A stretch of DNA of 17,609 nt from CAZRIE01 sp964600075 (GCA_964600075.1 CAZRIE010000089.1:1-17609); one strand, 5' to 3'. Shown: positions 1 to 7,360, counted from the stretch's first letter. Made by a program: numbers and translations. The notes: generated by a model from the sequence alone, not told the origin.

Positions 1-95
1 GCCTGTGGATTATCTCCTATCTTCACTTGCGCTTGGGCAAAACTGAAAATAAAAAGACTGATAAGTAGGAAAGGTATTGCAATTTGCTTTTGCAT
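1..95 (-). CDS. Secreted protein, N-terminal part only
   Basis: Reading leftwards from the ATG at 95-93 gives 31 codons without a stop, running off the window edge. The product begins with a lysine-containing N-terminus, a hydrophobic core rich in Leu, Ile and Phe, and a likely signal peptidase I site at FAQA-Q (around residues 20-22), followed by VKIGDNPQ. A mature start of the form QVKIGDNP is familiar from secreted Bacteroidota proteins that continue with a structural or OmpA-like region, but only the signal peptide is visible here, so the function is open. A good -7 box lies about 30 bases upstream. The reading frame is short but has the composition of a real export signal. Confidence 0.7.
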   Translation of the reverse strand, partial: MQKQIAIPFLLISLFIFSFAQAQVKIGDNPQ

Positions 96-441
96 ACGTA
101 CAAGATTTATAGTATTAAGGGTGAACAAAAGTAAAATTATCTTGGTATATAACTAATTTATCAAGACAAACTACCCATTCACATAGGTAAAAGGAGATTT
201 CGTTTTGTTCAGCGGAGTGGTCTGTGGCTCATAATAACTAGATTACAAATTAACAAAAGTTTAGCCACCGCGGTTTTTTTAAGACCTAAACTTGTATTTT
301 CTTTATAAATTCGTTCCATATTATACGACTATTTGAAAATGACTCTAGGGTACTTGCTTTAATTTTTTACATTACGGGCAATCGGCCATCTTTGCGAAAA
401 CGTGCTAAACCTGCCATAGTCATATGGACTAAAACAACTAA
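96..441. other. 346-bp intergenic region between divergent genes
   Basis: This stretch separates the leftward secreted-protein gene from the rightward paralogue array. It is AT-rich with stops in all frames and no recognisable gene. It holds the minus-strand -7 box at 126-133 and, for the rightward genes, CATCTTTG at 387-394, one base off TAnnTTTG and about 47 bases before the ATG at 442. An 8-bp palindrome ACCGCGGT at 267-274 is followed by seven T, but it has no loop and no gene ends before it on that strand. Nothing else is seen. Confidence 0.6.
126..133 (-). promoter_or_regulatory. Bacteroidota -7 promoter box (TACTTTTG)
   Basis: Read on the minus strand these bases are TACTTTTG, a full match to TAnnTTTG. 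The box sits about 30 bases before the ATG at 95, a normal distance for a short leader. No clear -33 TTG is found at the usual 19-21 base spacing, so the call rests on the -7 box and its position. Confidence 0.5.
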
Positions 442-1188
442 ATGAAGAATATCCCTACCCTTTTTTGCTTACTTTTTGTTTTATTTTCCATTTCGGCACA
501 AGACGATGGCCGTAGCATACTACGTGGCACGGTCTTATATCGGAGTGTGAGCGTTCCCAATGAGAACGTTATCAATATAACTACGGAAAATGCGGTGATA
601 TCGAACGATAACGGGCAATTCGCTATTTTGGCAAAAGTTGGTGATGAACTGGCATTTACCGCCGTCAACTATCAGCTTATGGTCATTAAAGTTACTGAAG
701 AAATCGTAAATATGGGGCGTTTGGTAGTCGAGGTAAGCGAAAAGGTCACCGAACTAGACGAGGTGGTCGTATCGCCAGAAAACCAAGAAAAATTTCTTGA
801 ATTACAAAATGAAGAATTCAAAGAGGTCGAGTATGATACCGATCGTTCTACAGAAGTGAAAAACATCGCCGTTACCAAACAGGAACAAGGTTTGGAAGAC
901 GGTATAAATTTTGTTAATATTTTCAAGGCTTTAACCAAAATAGGCCAAAAAGAGGAGGAGAAACGGCCACGTTTAAAAATGAGCGACGTCTTGCGTCAGG
1001 TCTATGACGACGAGTTTTTTGTGGTCGACCTCAAACTGCCTCAAGAAAATATTGATGATTTTTTGTTTTATGTAGATGGGAGGGCTCCTGCAAGCAACTT
1101 ACTTCTAAAGGACAACGAGTTTGAACTTTTAGAATTTTTGGTAAACGAGAGCAAGGCCTACCGAAACCTAATGGATGATAAAAATTAG
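442..1188 (+). CDS. CarboxypepD_reg-like domain protein, copy 1
   Basis: A 248-residue exported protein. Residues 1-19 form a signal peptide with a likely cut at SISA-QD. Residues about 27-100 resemble the CarboxypepD_reg-like beta-sandwich that forms the N-terminus of SusC-type TonB-dependent receptors: G-T-V near 29-31, a 'D-N-G-Q-F' turn at 56-60, and 'G-D-E-L-A-F-T-A-V' at 67-75. LDEVVV at 105-110 is the TonB-box-like motif that follows such domains in receptors. No plug or barrel follows; instead there is a charged middle and a C-terminal module (about 190-248) shared with the next two genes. First gene of a three-paralogue array; its end overlaps the next start by 14 bases. Likely periplasmic or envelope-associated; molecular role unknown. 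This copy is the most diverged of the three. Confidence 0.8.
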   Translation: MKNIPTLFCLLFVLFSISAQDDGRSILRGTVLYRSVSVPNENVINITTENAVISNDNGQFAILAKVGDELAFTAVNYQLMVIKVTEEIVNMGRLVVEVSEKVTELDEVVVSPENQEKFLELQNEEFKEVEYDTDRSTEVKNIAVTKQEQGLEDGINFVNIFKALTKIGQKEEEKRPRLKMSDVLRQVYDDEFFVVDLKLPQENIDDFLFYVDGRAPASNLLLKDNEFELLEFLVNESKAYRNLMDDKN

Positions 1189-1954
1189 CCTTCTTCTAGG
1201 TCTTTTACTACTAGCATGTTCGGTGCGCTCACAAGATTTTTTTTCCGATAAGTTAGAAGGACGGGTCTATAGTGAAGATGATGATGTAGCCGCAACGCAC
1301 GTATTGAATATGACTACCCAACGGGCTACGATTACCGATATCAGTGGTTTTTTTTCTATACCTGTTTCATTGAACGATACCCTTGTTTTTTCCGCGGTAC
1401 AGTATAAGCGCAAAGAGATTGTGGTAACCTTAAGCATGCTCGAAAGCAAACTAATTTTAATTCCTTTAGAAGAATCCCTTACCGAGCTTGACGAGGTAAT
1501 TGTCATGCCCTACAGCCTATCGGGCGATGTCTCACAAGATTTGAATAGAATAGGCAAGGGGTCTATAGTTACCGCTTCGACTTTGGGCCTGACGAATGCG
1601 TATGTAAAACCGGTGACAAAGGCGGAGCGTGAGTTGTATACAGCTACATCGGGTGGTGGCATTATTCCGATCTTTCCTATTATTAATGGTATCTCGGGCC
1701 GTACAAAAATGCTTAAGAACCGTATACAACGGAACGAAAAATATGCCCGTACACAGAGGGTTCGAAAGTTTTACGTCGATTCGCTCTATACTACCGAATT
1801 AAAGATTCCTGAAGATAAAGTTGACGATTTTCTATATTTCTGCGAGGTCGATGTGGCCTTTCAAGCTACTGTGGATACCCATGACCGTTTGCAGGTTTGG
1901 GAGTTTCTAAGGAAGAAGAGCCTAGTATATCGCAAGAATAATGATATGAAGTAA
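1175..1954 (+). CDS. CarboxypepD_reg-like domain protein, copy 2
   Basis: A 259-residue paralogue whose ATG lies inside the last codons of copy 1, so the two are probably translated from one mRNA. The N-terminus is an export signal. It contains LLAC at 12-15, which fits a lipobox, but SVRS-Q at 16-20 also fits signal peptidase I, as in the paralogues, so lipidation is uncertain. The regulatory-like domain spans about 27-103 (LEGRVYS, then TITDISGFFSIP, then LNDTLVFSAVQ). LDEVIV at 105-110 is followed by MPYSLSGD. The C-terminal module has VRKFYVDSLY at 196-205, YFCEVD at 221-226 and WEFLRKKS at 242-249. It is close to copy 3 along its whole length. No barrel, no catalytic motif and no known reaction. 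Confidence 0.8.
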   Translation: MIKISLLLGLLLLACSVRSQDFFSDKLEGRVYSEDDDVAATHVLNMTTQRATITDISGFFSIPVSLNDTLVFSAVQYKRKEIVVTLSMLESKLILIPLEESLTELDEVIVMPYSLSGDVSQDLNRIGKGSIVTASTLGLTNAYVKPVTKAERELYTATSGGGIIPIFPIINGISGRTKMLKNRIQRNEKYARTQRVRKFYVDSLYTTELKIPEDKVDDFLYFCEVDVAFQATVDTHDRLQVWEFLRKKSLVYRKNNDMK

Positions 1955-1983
1955 AACAGGGTTCGTTTGAAAAGCTACGAACA

Positions 1984-2775
1984 ATGCCATATCAAAAACC
2001 GTTACATTTCTTAGGATGTCTTTTTATAGTAGGTTTATCGGTCTGTGCGCAGAACCGAGCGGACCTCGAAGGTCGCGTGTACAGTAACGATGGGGATGTC
2101 TCTGGCACCCATATCATAAACCAAAGTACCCAAAGAGCAACCATTACTGATGTTGATGGGTTTTTTGTGATTCCCGTTCAGTTGAACGATACCCTAGTTT
2201 TTTCGGCAGTGCAGTTCAAAAGAAAGGAAATTGTAGTAACGGAGGAAGTATTGAATATCAGACTTCTTTTGGTATCGCTGCAAGATATGTTGACCGAATT
2301 ACAAGAGGTCGTGGTTATGCCTTATAATTTGACTGGAGAGATGTATAGGGATCTTGATAAGATGGAAATCGATCAAATCGTCACATCCTCGACTTTGGAT
2401 TTGCCCAATGCCCACGTAATACCAATAACCCAATCACAACGAAAGCTATATACCGCCAGAACTTGGGATTTCAAAGGCACAGGCATAAAATTAGATCCCT
2501 TGATAAATTTTTTCTCTGGCCGAACCAAAATGCTAAACGAAAGATTGGCCCGCGAAGCAAAGTATAAAATGGTCGAAAGGGTCAGAAAGTTTTATGAAGA
2601 CTCACTTTATGTACGAGATTTGAAAATTAGCGCAAGTAAGATCAGTGAATTTATTTATTTCTGTGAAGTCGATTCGTTCTTTGATGCGAAAGTCGGTTCT
2701 AGCGACAAATTACAGTTATGGGAGTTTTTGAGGGAAAAGAGTATCGTATATCGGAAAGCTAACGGGTTAGATTAA
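1984..2775 (+). CDS. CarboxypepD_reg-like domain protein, copy 3
   Basis: A 263-residue paralogue, 29 bases after copy 2, same strand. The signal peptide ends near SVCA-Q (residue 22-23). Shared blocks with copy 2 include LEGRVYS at 28-34, RATITD at 51-56, LNDTLVFSAVQ at 68-78, KRKEIVVT at 79-86 and a C-terminal module with VRKFYEDSLY, YFCEVD and WEFLREKS. The TonB-box-like motif is LQEVVV at 106-111 followed by MPYNLTGE. About half the residues look identical to copy 2 by eye, pointing to a fairly recent tandem duplication. The middle segment (about 140-175) differs most. Envelope localisation is inferred from the signal peptide; function is not known. Confidence 0.8.
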   Translation: MPYQKPLHFLGCLFIVGLSVCAQNRADLEGRVYSNDGDVSGTHIINQSTQRATITDVDGFFVIPVQLNDTLVFSAVQFKRKEIVVTEEVLNIRLLLVSLQDMLTELQEVVVMPYNLTGEMYRDLDKMEIDQIVTSSTLDLPNAHVIPITQSQRKLYTARTWDFKGTGIKLDPLINFFSGRTKMLNERLAREAKYKMVERVRKFYEDSLYVRDLKISASKISEFIYFCEVDSFFDAKVGSSDKLQLWEFLREKSIVYRKANGLD

Positions 2776-2799
2776 AACCGATTTGGCATAGGTTTTGCC

Positions 2800-2807
2800 T
2801 ATTTTTG
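2800..2807 (+). promoter_or_regulatory. -7 promoter box (TATTTTTG) for the DUF6702 gene
   Basis: A full TAnnTTTG match 18 bases before the ATG at 2826. The box contains the TTG at 2805-2807 that could be taken as a start codon. A transcript starting a few bases downstream would not include that TTG, which argues for the ATG at 2826. The -33 element is not obvious. Confidence 0.55.
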
Positions 2808-2825
2808 CCGAACGAAAATTGCATT

Positions 2826-3332
2826 ATGATAAATTTAAAAAAGTGTCTGATTCTTCTAATCCTTCCCCTTTTTGCTTTTACGGCTGCACACAAGTTTTAC
2901 TTGAGCGTTACAAACGTCAGTTACTCCGAAAAAGATAAGGCCATTCAGATTACTTCCCGCATCTTTATCGACGATTTCGAGAAACTACTTCAAGAACGTT
3001 ATGATATCGAGGCCAAGCTGGCGACCGAAAACGAATCGAAATTGGCTGATGAATTTATCGAGAAATACTTAAGGGCGAAGCTTGTTGTTGAAATCGATGG
3101 TACACCTATTTCCTATGATTTTATCGGAAAAAAATACGATACTGATGTCATGATCTGCTATATCGAAGTTCCTAAAATCGATTTGGCCAAGATTCAATCC
3201 ATCCAAATAGAAAATGAAATCTTGACCGACCTCTTTGATGAGCAGCAAAATATAGTGCACTTTAAAGTCGATGGAAAGAAAAAGAGCTTCGTATTGGTCA
3301 AATCCGATACTAAAGGAATGTTAAACTTATAA
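2826..3332 (+). CDS. DUF6702 family secreted protein
   Basis: A 168-residue exported protein. The signal peptide ends near FTA-AHKF at about residue 21. The mature part begins HKFYLSVT and continues with a stretch ending SRIFIDDFEKLLQERY, which I recognise as typical of the DUF6702 family of Flavobacteriia. The remainder looks like alternating beta strands (LVVEIDGTPISYDFIGKKY, ICYIEVP) without catalytic motifs or membrane spans after the signal. In related genomes a gene of this type often sits just before an M1 peptidase gene, as here; that is from memory. The start is set at 2826 rather than the upstream TTG because the signal peptide begins there and the TTG lies in the -7 box. Function unknown; probably periplasmic. 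Confidence 0.8.
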   Translation: MINLKKCLILLILPLFAFTAAHKFYLSVTNVSYSEKDKAIQITSRIFIDDFEKLLQERYDIEAKLATENESKLADEFIEKYLRAKLVVEIDGTPISYDFIGKKYDTDVMICYIEVPKIDLAKIQSIQIENEILTDLFDEQQNIVHFKVDGKKKSFVLVKSDTKGMLNL

Positions 3333-3362
3333 CATTAGCTTAACAAATACTTAAAAAAACTT

Positions 3363-3370
3363 TATTTTTC
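3363..3370 (+). promoter_or_regulatory. Possible -7 box (TATTTTTC) before the M1 peptidase gene
   Basis: Seven of eight positions match TAnnTTTG, 26 bases before the ATG at 3396 in a 63-base gap. Weak on its own; the peptidase could also be transcribed from the promoter at 2800. Confidence 0.3.
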
Positions 3371-3395
3371 ACGGATTCTAAACTAATGAACAAAA

Positions 3396-5708
3396 ATGGA
3401 TAAAATTAAATATTGTTTTGCTTCGGCACTTTTTCTATTTGCGGCGGTTATGACCTCGCAGGACCAGGAAATGAAAAAAGAAAAAGAACCCGGTCATTAC
3501 AACCAAAGTAAATTCAAACAACTTTACGAAGAGTTCGCTACACCGAACACATATCGGTCCGCTTCGGGTGCTCCTGGCCCAGATTACTACCAGCAACAGG
3601 CAGACTATAAAATAAATATCGAACTTGACGACAAAAATGCCAAGATTTTTGGGGAAGAGACCATTACCTATACGAACAATTCGCCTGATGACCTTGAATA
3701 CCTTTGGTTACAGTTGGATCAAAATGTGAGGGCCAAGACTTCAAAGTCGCCCTTACGTGATGGTGGCGGCGTTCCCTTGGCAGAAAAAACAGGGGCTTTC
3801 GTTCAAAAGTATATAACCGCACCTTTTGATGGCGGTTTTGTTATCGACTATGTTAAGGACGCCAACGGAAGACCTTTAAAGTATACCATCAACCAAACGA
3901 TGATGCGTATCGATATTCCGAAACATTTGAAAAGTAAGGACCAAGTATCTTTTTCAATTAAGTGGAACTACAATATTCCCGAGCATACCGTGAACAGGGC
4001 CCGTTCAGGGTTCGAATATTTTCCAAACGATGGAAATAGGGCTTATGTAATCGCTCAGTTTTTTCCAAGAATGGCCGTGTACAGTGATGTCGAAGGCTGG
4101 CAGAACCATCAGTTTTGGGGCAGTGGCGAATTTGCACTTCCGTTCGGTGATTATGATGTAAACATTACCGTGCCCGCGGATCATGTACTTGATGCTACAG
4201 GGGTACTACAAAATAGAAAGGAAGTTTTCTCCAAAGAAATGGTCAAACGTTACGAAAAGGCTAAAAAATCTTATGACAAACCCGTTTTGATCGTTACCCA
4301 AGCAGAAGCGGAAGCTGCTGAGAAGACCTTTTCCGAAAAGAAAAAGACCTGGAAGTTCCATGCGGAGAATGTGAGGGATTATGGTTTTGCTACTTCCCGT
4401 AAGTTTATCTGGGACATGCAGGCCGTTAAGCTGGGCAATCGCGACGTGATGGCAATATCTATGTATCCTAAAGAAGGTAATCCGTTATGGGAGGAATATT
4501 CGACCAAGGCCGTTGCACATACCTTAAAATCATATTCTTCGCATACATTTGATTACCCTTATCCAAAAGCGATTTCGGTGCATGCCAAAAATCAGGGTAT
4601 GGAATATCCTATGATCTGCTGGAACTACGGCCGCCCGAACGAAGACGGTACCTATTCAGATCGCGTGAAGTATGGTATGATCAGTGTAATCATTCATGAG
4701 GTGGGGCATAATTTCTTCCCTATGATCGTAAATTCAGATGAACGGCAATGGGGCTGGATGGACGAAGGTCTTGACACTTTTATGCAATATATGGCCGAAC
4801 AAGAGTTTGGCGAAGCATATCCCGAAGCTGTTGCGCCGAATGATAAATATCCGTCGCGTAGGGGAGACCCATCGAAGATAGTACCCTACATGGGTGGCGA
4901 CCAGAGCGCGATCGCTCCGATTATGTCGAACCCTGAAAACGTATATCAGTTGGGCCCGAATGCGTACGGAAAGCCGGCTACTGCACTTAACATTCTTCGG
5001 GAGACCGTAATGGGAAGGGAGCTTTTCGACCATGCCTTTAAGACCTACTCGCAACGATGGAAGTTCAAGCACCCAACACCGGAAGATTTCTTCCGTACTA
5101 TGGAAGATGCCTCAGCGGTAGATTTAGACTGGTATTGGAGAGGTTGGTTCTACACCACCGATTATGTGGATATTGGCGTAAAAGGCATCAAGAAATATTA
5201 TGTTTCGGACAAGCCCAGTAAAAAAATGGAAGAATATATGGCCGCACGAAATTTAACGGAGGCCGACTTACCTCCCTTGGTATATCTCGCAGAGGAAGGA
5301 AGTGATGACTACGACCCAAACCTCAAAGGGAAGTCTCCGTCTGAAAGTTCCAAACCCCTTAAAGAATTTATGATGGACAATATGACGGAAACCGAACGTT
5401 CGGCCGTGAAAGAACCCAAGTATTTCTATGAAGTTACTTATGACAAACCGGGAGGCTTACCTATGCCGTTGATCGTCGAATATACTTATGCCGATGGCAC
5501 GACCAAAAACATTACCTATCCGCCTGAAATTTGGCGTAAGAACGATAAAGAAGTTAGTGTGGTCATATCTTCGCAAACCGAACTTACAGGTGTTGTCGTC
5601 GACCCAAAAGCCGAAACGGCCGATGTCGATATCACCAATAATTCTTGGCCGATCAAAGAACAGCCATCTGATTTTGACAAGATGAAGGAAAATATCAAAG
5701 GGAAATAA
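3396..5708 (+). CDS. Secreted M1 family metallopeptidase
   Basis: A 770-residue zinc peptidase of the M1 (gluzincin aminopeptidase) family. The zinc site is complete: HEVGH at 434-438, and exactly 18 residues later the third ligand E457 in WMDEGLDTF, giving HEXXH-X18-E. The exopeptidase loop that reads GxMEN in classical members is GMEYP here (401-405). An N-terminal signal peptide (about 1-21) places it in the periplasm or outside. Order: signal, an N-terminal beta domain (about 70-270, with the saddle-like stretch FWGSGEFALPFGDYDVN), the thermolysin-like catalytic domain (about 330-590), and a C-terminal beta-rich tail ending at 770. It probably trims peptides from the N-terminus. Last gene of the envelope block; followed by a hairpin at 5727-5791. 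No truncation is seen. Confidence 0.92.
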   Translation: MDKIKYCFASALFLFAAVMTSQDQEMKKEKEPGHYNQSKFKQLYEEFATPNTYRSASGAPGPDYYQQQADYKINIELDDKNAKIFGEETITYTNNSPDDLEYLWLQLDQNVRAKTSKSPLRDGGGVPLAEKTGAFVQKYITAPFDGGFVIDYVKDANGRPLKYTINQTMMRIDIPKHLKSKDQVSFSIKWNYNIPEHTVNRARSGFEYFPNDGNRAYVIAQFFPRMAVYSDVEGWQNHQFWGSGEFALPFGDYDVNITVPADHVLDATGVLQNRKEVFSKEMVKRYEKAKKSYDKPVLIVTQAEAEAAEKTFSEKKKTWKFHAENVRDYGFATSRKFIWDMQAVKLGNRDVMAISMYPKEGNPLWEEYSTKAVAHTLKSYSSHTFDYPYPKAISVHAKNQGMEYPMICWNYGRPNEDGTYSDRVKYGMISVIIHEVGHNFFPMIVNSDERQWGWMDEGLDTFMQYMAEQEFGEAYPEAVAPNDKYPSRRGDPSKIVPYMGGDQSAIAPIMSNPENVYQLGPNAYGKPATALNILRETVMGRELFDHAFKTYSQRWKFKHPTPEDFFRTMEDASAVDLDWYWRGWFYTTDYVDIGVKGIKKYYVSDKPSKKMEEYMAARNLTEADLPPLVYLAEEGSDDYDPNLKGKSPSESSKPLKEFMMDNMTETERSAVKEPKYFYEVTYDKPGGLPMPLIVEYTYADGTTKNITYPPEIWRKNDKEVSVVISSQTELTGVVVDPKAETADVDITNNSWPIKEQPSDFDKMKENIKGK

Positions 5709-5726
5709 ATTATCCTTTTAAAATAG

Positions 5727-5791
5727 AGACCTGTCAGAATTTCCTTTTTCACGGAAGCTTCAAGGGAAGTAAAAACCTGACAGGTCTTTTT
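5727..5791 (+). terminator. Long-loop hairpin with T-run; CCTGTCAGG-type repeat copy 1
   Basis: AGACCTGTCAG at 5727-5737 is perfectly complementary to CTGACAGGTCT at 5777-5787 and is followed by TTTTT ending at 5791, so it can act as an intrinsic terminator for the M1 peptidase gene. The 39-base loop contains a small palindrome GAAGCTTC, so the structure may be branched. Very similar arms occur again at 7887-7916. I recall hairpins of the form ACCTGTCAGG...CCTGACAGGT being common between genes in Flavobacteriaceae; that is memory, not a search. Confidence 0.7.
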
Positions 5792-5813
5792 ATGTATAGA
5801 AGTTAATCTTCAC

Positions 5814-5821
5814 TATATTTG
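5814..5821 (+). promoter_or_regulatory. -7 promoter box (TATATTTG) for tatA
   Basis: A full TAnnTTTG match ending only four bases before the first ATG at 5826. At the usual offset, transcription would start at or next to that ATG, implying either a leaderless message or use of the in-frame ATG at 5835. Confidence 0.55.
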
Positions 5822-5825
5822 TGTT

Positions 5826-6164
5826 ATGTTTTTAATGCACTTTCTTTTTATCAGCGGGGGCGAGATATTCTTTATCATGTTTATCGTGGTCATGGTCTTT
5901 GGTTCCGATAAAATTCCCGGTATCGCCAAAGGTCTTGGCAAAGGTATGCGTCAATTGAAAGACGCCACTGAAGATATCAAGCAGGAAATTCAAAAAAGTG
6001 CCGATAAACAAGGTATCGATACCAGCTTTGTCAGCGATATTAAAAAGGATATCACTGACGTGAAAGACAATCTTACTTCGGGTATCGGAACTGACATCAA
6101 GAAAGAGGTCGACAAAGTAAAGAAGAAGGTCGATGATGTCACCGGAACTATCAAAAGGAGTTAA
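5826..6164 (+). CDS. tatA: Sec-independent translocase subunit TatA/TatE family
   Basis: A 112-residue TatA-type subunit that, with TatC, forms the twin-arginine channel exporting folded proteins across the inner membrane. Visible features: one short N-terminal membrane helix (about residues 6-26, GGEIFFIMFIVVMVF), the FG hinge (FGSDKIP), and an amphipathic helix with GLGKGMRQLKDATEDIKQEI, the most conserved stretch of the family. The tail is a lysine/aspartate-rich, probably helical segment. tatC is not in the window. The first four residues (MFLM) are doubtful: the -7 box is so close that M4 at 5835 (MHFLFISGGE) could be the start. The 3' end overlaps the PAP2 gene, suggesting co-transcription. 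Confidence 0.88.
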   Translation: MFLMHFLFISGGEIFFIMFIVVMVFGSDKIPGIAKGLGKGMRQLKDATEDIKQEIQKSADKQGIDTSFVSDIKKDITDVKDNLTSGIGTDIKKEVDKVKKKVDDVTGTIKRS

Positions 6165-6738
6165 TTTACTTGAGAAGATTCTGGAATGGGATAGGGAAAT
6201 TTTTATCTATCTCAACAATCTAGGTATCGAAGAATATGACCTTTTTTGGATTACGATTACCAATTTCAATACTTGGATTCCTTTATTTCTTACTTTTTTT
6301 ATCCTGATTTTTATAAAGTATACGAAGCGGGAAACCTTTTTTGTGATACTCACCATTCTGTTGATGATTTTTTTTGTTACCACGATTACTGATCTTACCA
6401 AGTTTTCGGTCGCAAGGCTCCGCCCTAACAAAAATGAAGACATTAATACGCTGATAAGAATATTGCAGACCCCCTCAACCTACAGTTTCTTTTCAGGCCA
6501 TTCATCAAGTTCGTTTTCGATAACGACTGTGGTCGTTCTTTTTCTGAAAAACCGTTTTAAATGGTGTTGGTTTTTCTATATCTGGCCGGTACTGTTCGTT
6601 ATGAGTAGAATATTTGTTGGAGTGCATTTTCCTTTAGATATCATTTTAGGTGCTTTGGTAGGAATACTTTCTGCGCTCTTTTTTTATATGCTCTATGAGC
6701 TACTTATAGCACCCTACTTAAGGTTAAGCCATCCCTGA
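6133..6738 (+). CDS. PAP2 superfamily membrane phosphatase
   Basis: A 201-residue integral membrane phosphatase with the three PAP2 signature motifs: K-X6-RP at 90-98 (K90, R97, P98), SGH at 121-123 (H123 is the usual acid/base), and SR-X5-H at 158-165 (R159 and the nucleophile H165) followed by D169. Several hydrophobic spans surround these, as in the undecaprenyl-diphosphate or phosphatidylglycerophosphate phosphatases of the family; the substrate cannot be told. The only in-frame start codons are ATG 6133 and ATG 6136, both inside tatA, although the family-like N-terminus (LLEKILEWDREIF) begins about 10 residues later where no ATG, GTG or TTG is in frame. AAGGAG at 6154-6159 lies between. 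The 3' end overlaps the opposing methyltransferase gene by 35 bases. Confidence 0.85.
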   Translation: MMSPELSKGVNLLEKILEWDREIFIYLNNLGIEEYDLFWITITNFNTWIPLFLTFFILIFIKYTKRETFFVILTILLMIFFVTTITDLTKFSVARLRPNKNEDINTLIRILQTPSTYSFFSGHSSSSFSITTVVVLFLKNRFKWCWFFYIWPVLFVMSRIFVGVHFPLDIILGALVGILSALFFYMLYELLIAPYLRLSHP

Positions 6739-7345
6739 TGGGTAGAAGGACTGTCTCGACACGAGAATCTTCCTTTAGTTTTCTATTATAGTCTAAAAGT
6801 ATGGGCGTAACCTTATCTTTTTTATCCAAAGGCTCTGCAACTTTTCCCGACCATAATACATTATCTGACAAGATAATAGTTCCCGATTTTGTTTTGCTGA
6901 GCACTAGTTCGAAATAATCTGGATACTCTTTTTTTTCCGCATCGATAAAAACGAGATCGAAGGTCAAATGTAATGTGGGTATAATTTTTTTGGCATCTCC
7001 CGTATGTTGTATTATCTGATTTCCATATCCACTTTTATCGAAATAGTTGCGCTGAATATTCTTTAGTTCTTCGTTGATATCAATGGTATGTAGCTGTCCC
7101 TCTTTTTGCAGGCCTTCTGCCAGACATATAGCCGAATATCCGGTGTAAGTGCCAATTTCTAAAATGTGCTGGGGATGGATGATTTTTGAGAGCATACTCA
7201 AAACCCTACCTTGAAAATGGCCGGTCAACATTCGAGGCCTTACTACTTTAAGATATGTTTCACGCGTTAGCTGCCGAAGCAATTCGGGCTCTTCTTGAGA
7301 ATGGTTTTGTATATAGTCTTCCAATATTGGAGATAGAAAATGCAT
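6704..7345 (-). CDS. Class I SAM-dependent O-methyltransferase
   Basis: A 213-residue cytoplasmic enzyme of the catechol/caffeoyl-CoA O-methyltransferase type. Motif I is LEIGTYTGYSA (E63, G65, G69), binding S-adenosylmethionine, with the acidic residue of HTIDIN (D89) for the ribose. The metal site of this family is visible as FIDAEKKEY (D135) and SDNVLWSG (D161, N162), so a divalent-cation-dependent methyl transfer to a hydroxyl is expected. Length is normal for the family. The physiological acceptor is unknown. It has its own -7 box and faces a GNAT gene divergently; its 3' end overlaps the PAP2 gene tail-to-tail. Confidence 0.9.
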   Translation of the reverse strand: MHFLSPILEDYIQNHSQEEPELLRQLTRETYLKVVRPRMLTGHFQGRVLSMLSKIIHPQHILEIGTYTGYSAICLAEGLQKEGQLHTIDINEELKNIQRNYFDKSGYGNQIIQHTGDAKKIIPTLHLTFDLVFIDAEKKEYPDYFELVLSKTKSGTIILSDNVLWSGKVAEPLDKKDKVTPILLDYNRKLKEDSRVETVLLPIRDGLTLSRVL

Positions 7346-7360
7346 AGCTCAGAATTTATA

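Noticed and set aside
267..280. Palindrome ACCGCGGT followed by seven T, terminator-like
   Set aside because: The palindrome has no loop to form a stable hairpin, and no plus-strand gene ends before it within the window.
4734..5072. 112-codon minus-strand open frame
   Set aside because: It lies fully inside the catalytic region of the M1 peptidase gene and has an arginine/serine/leucine-rich composition without any motif; a shadow frame.
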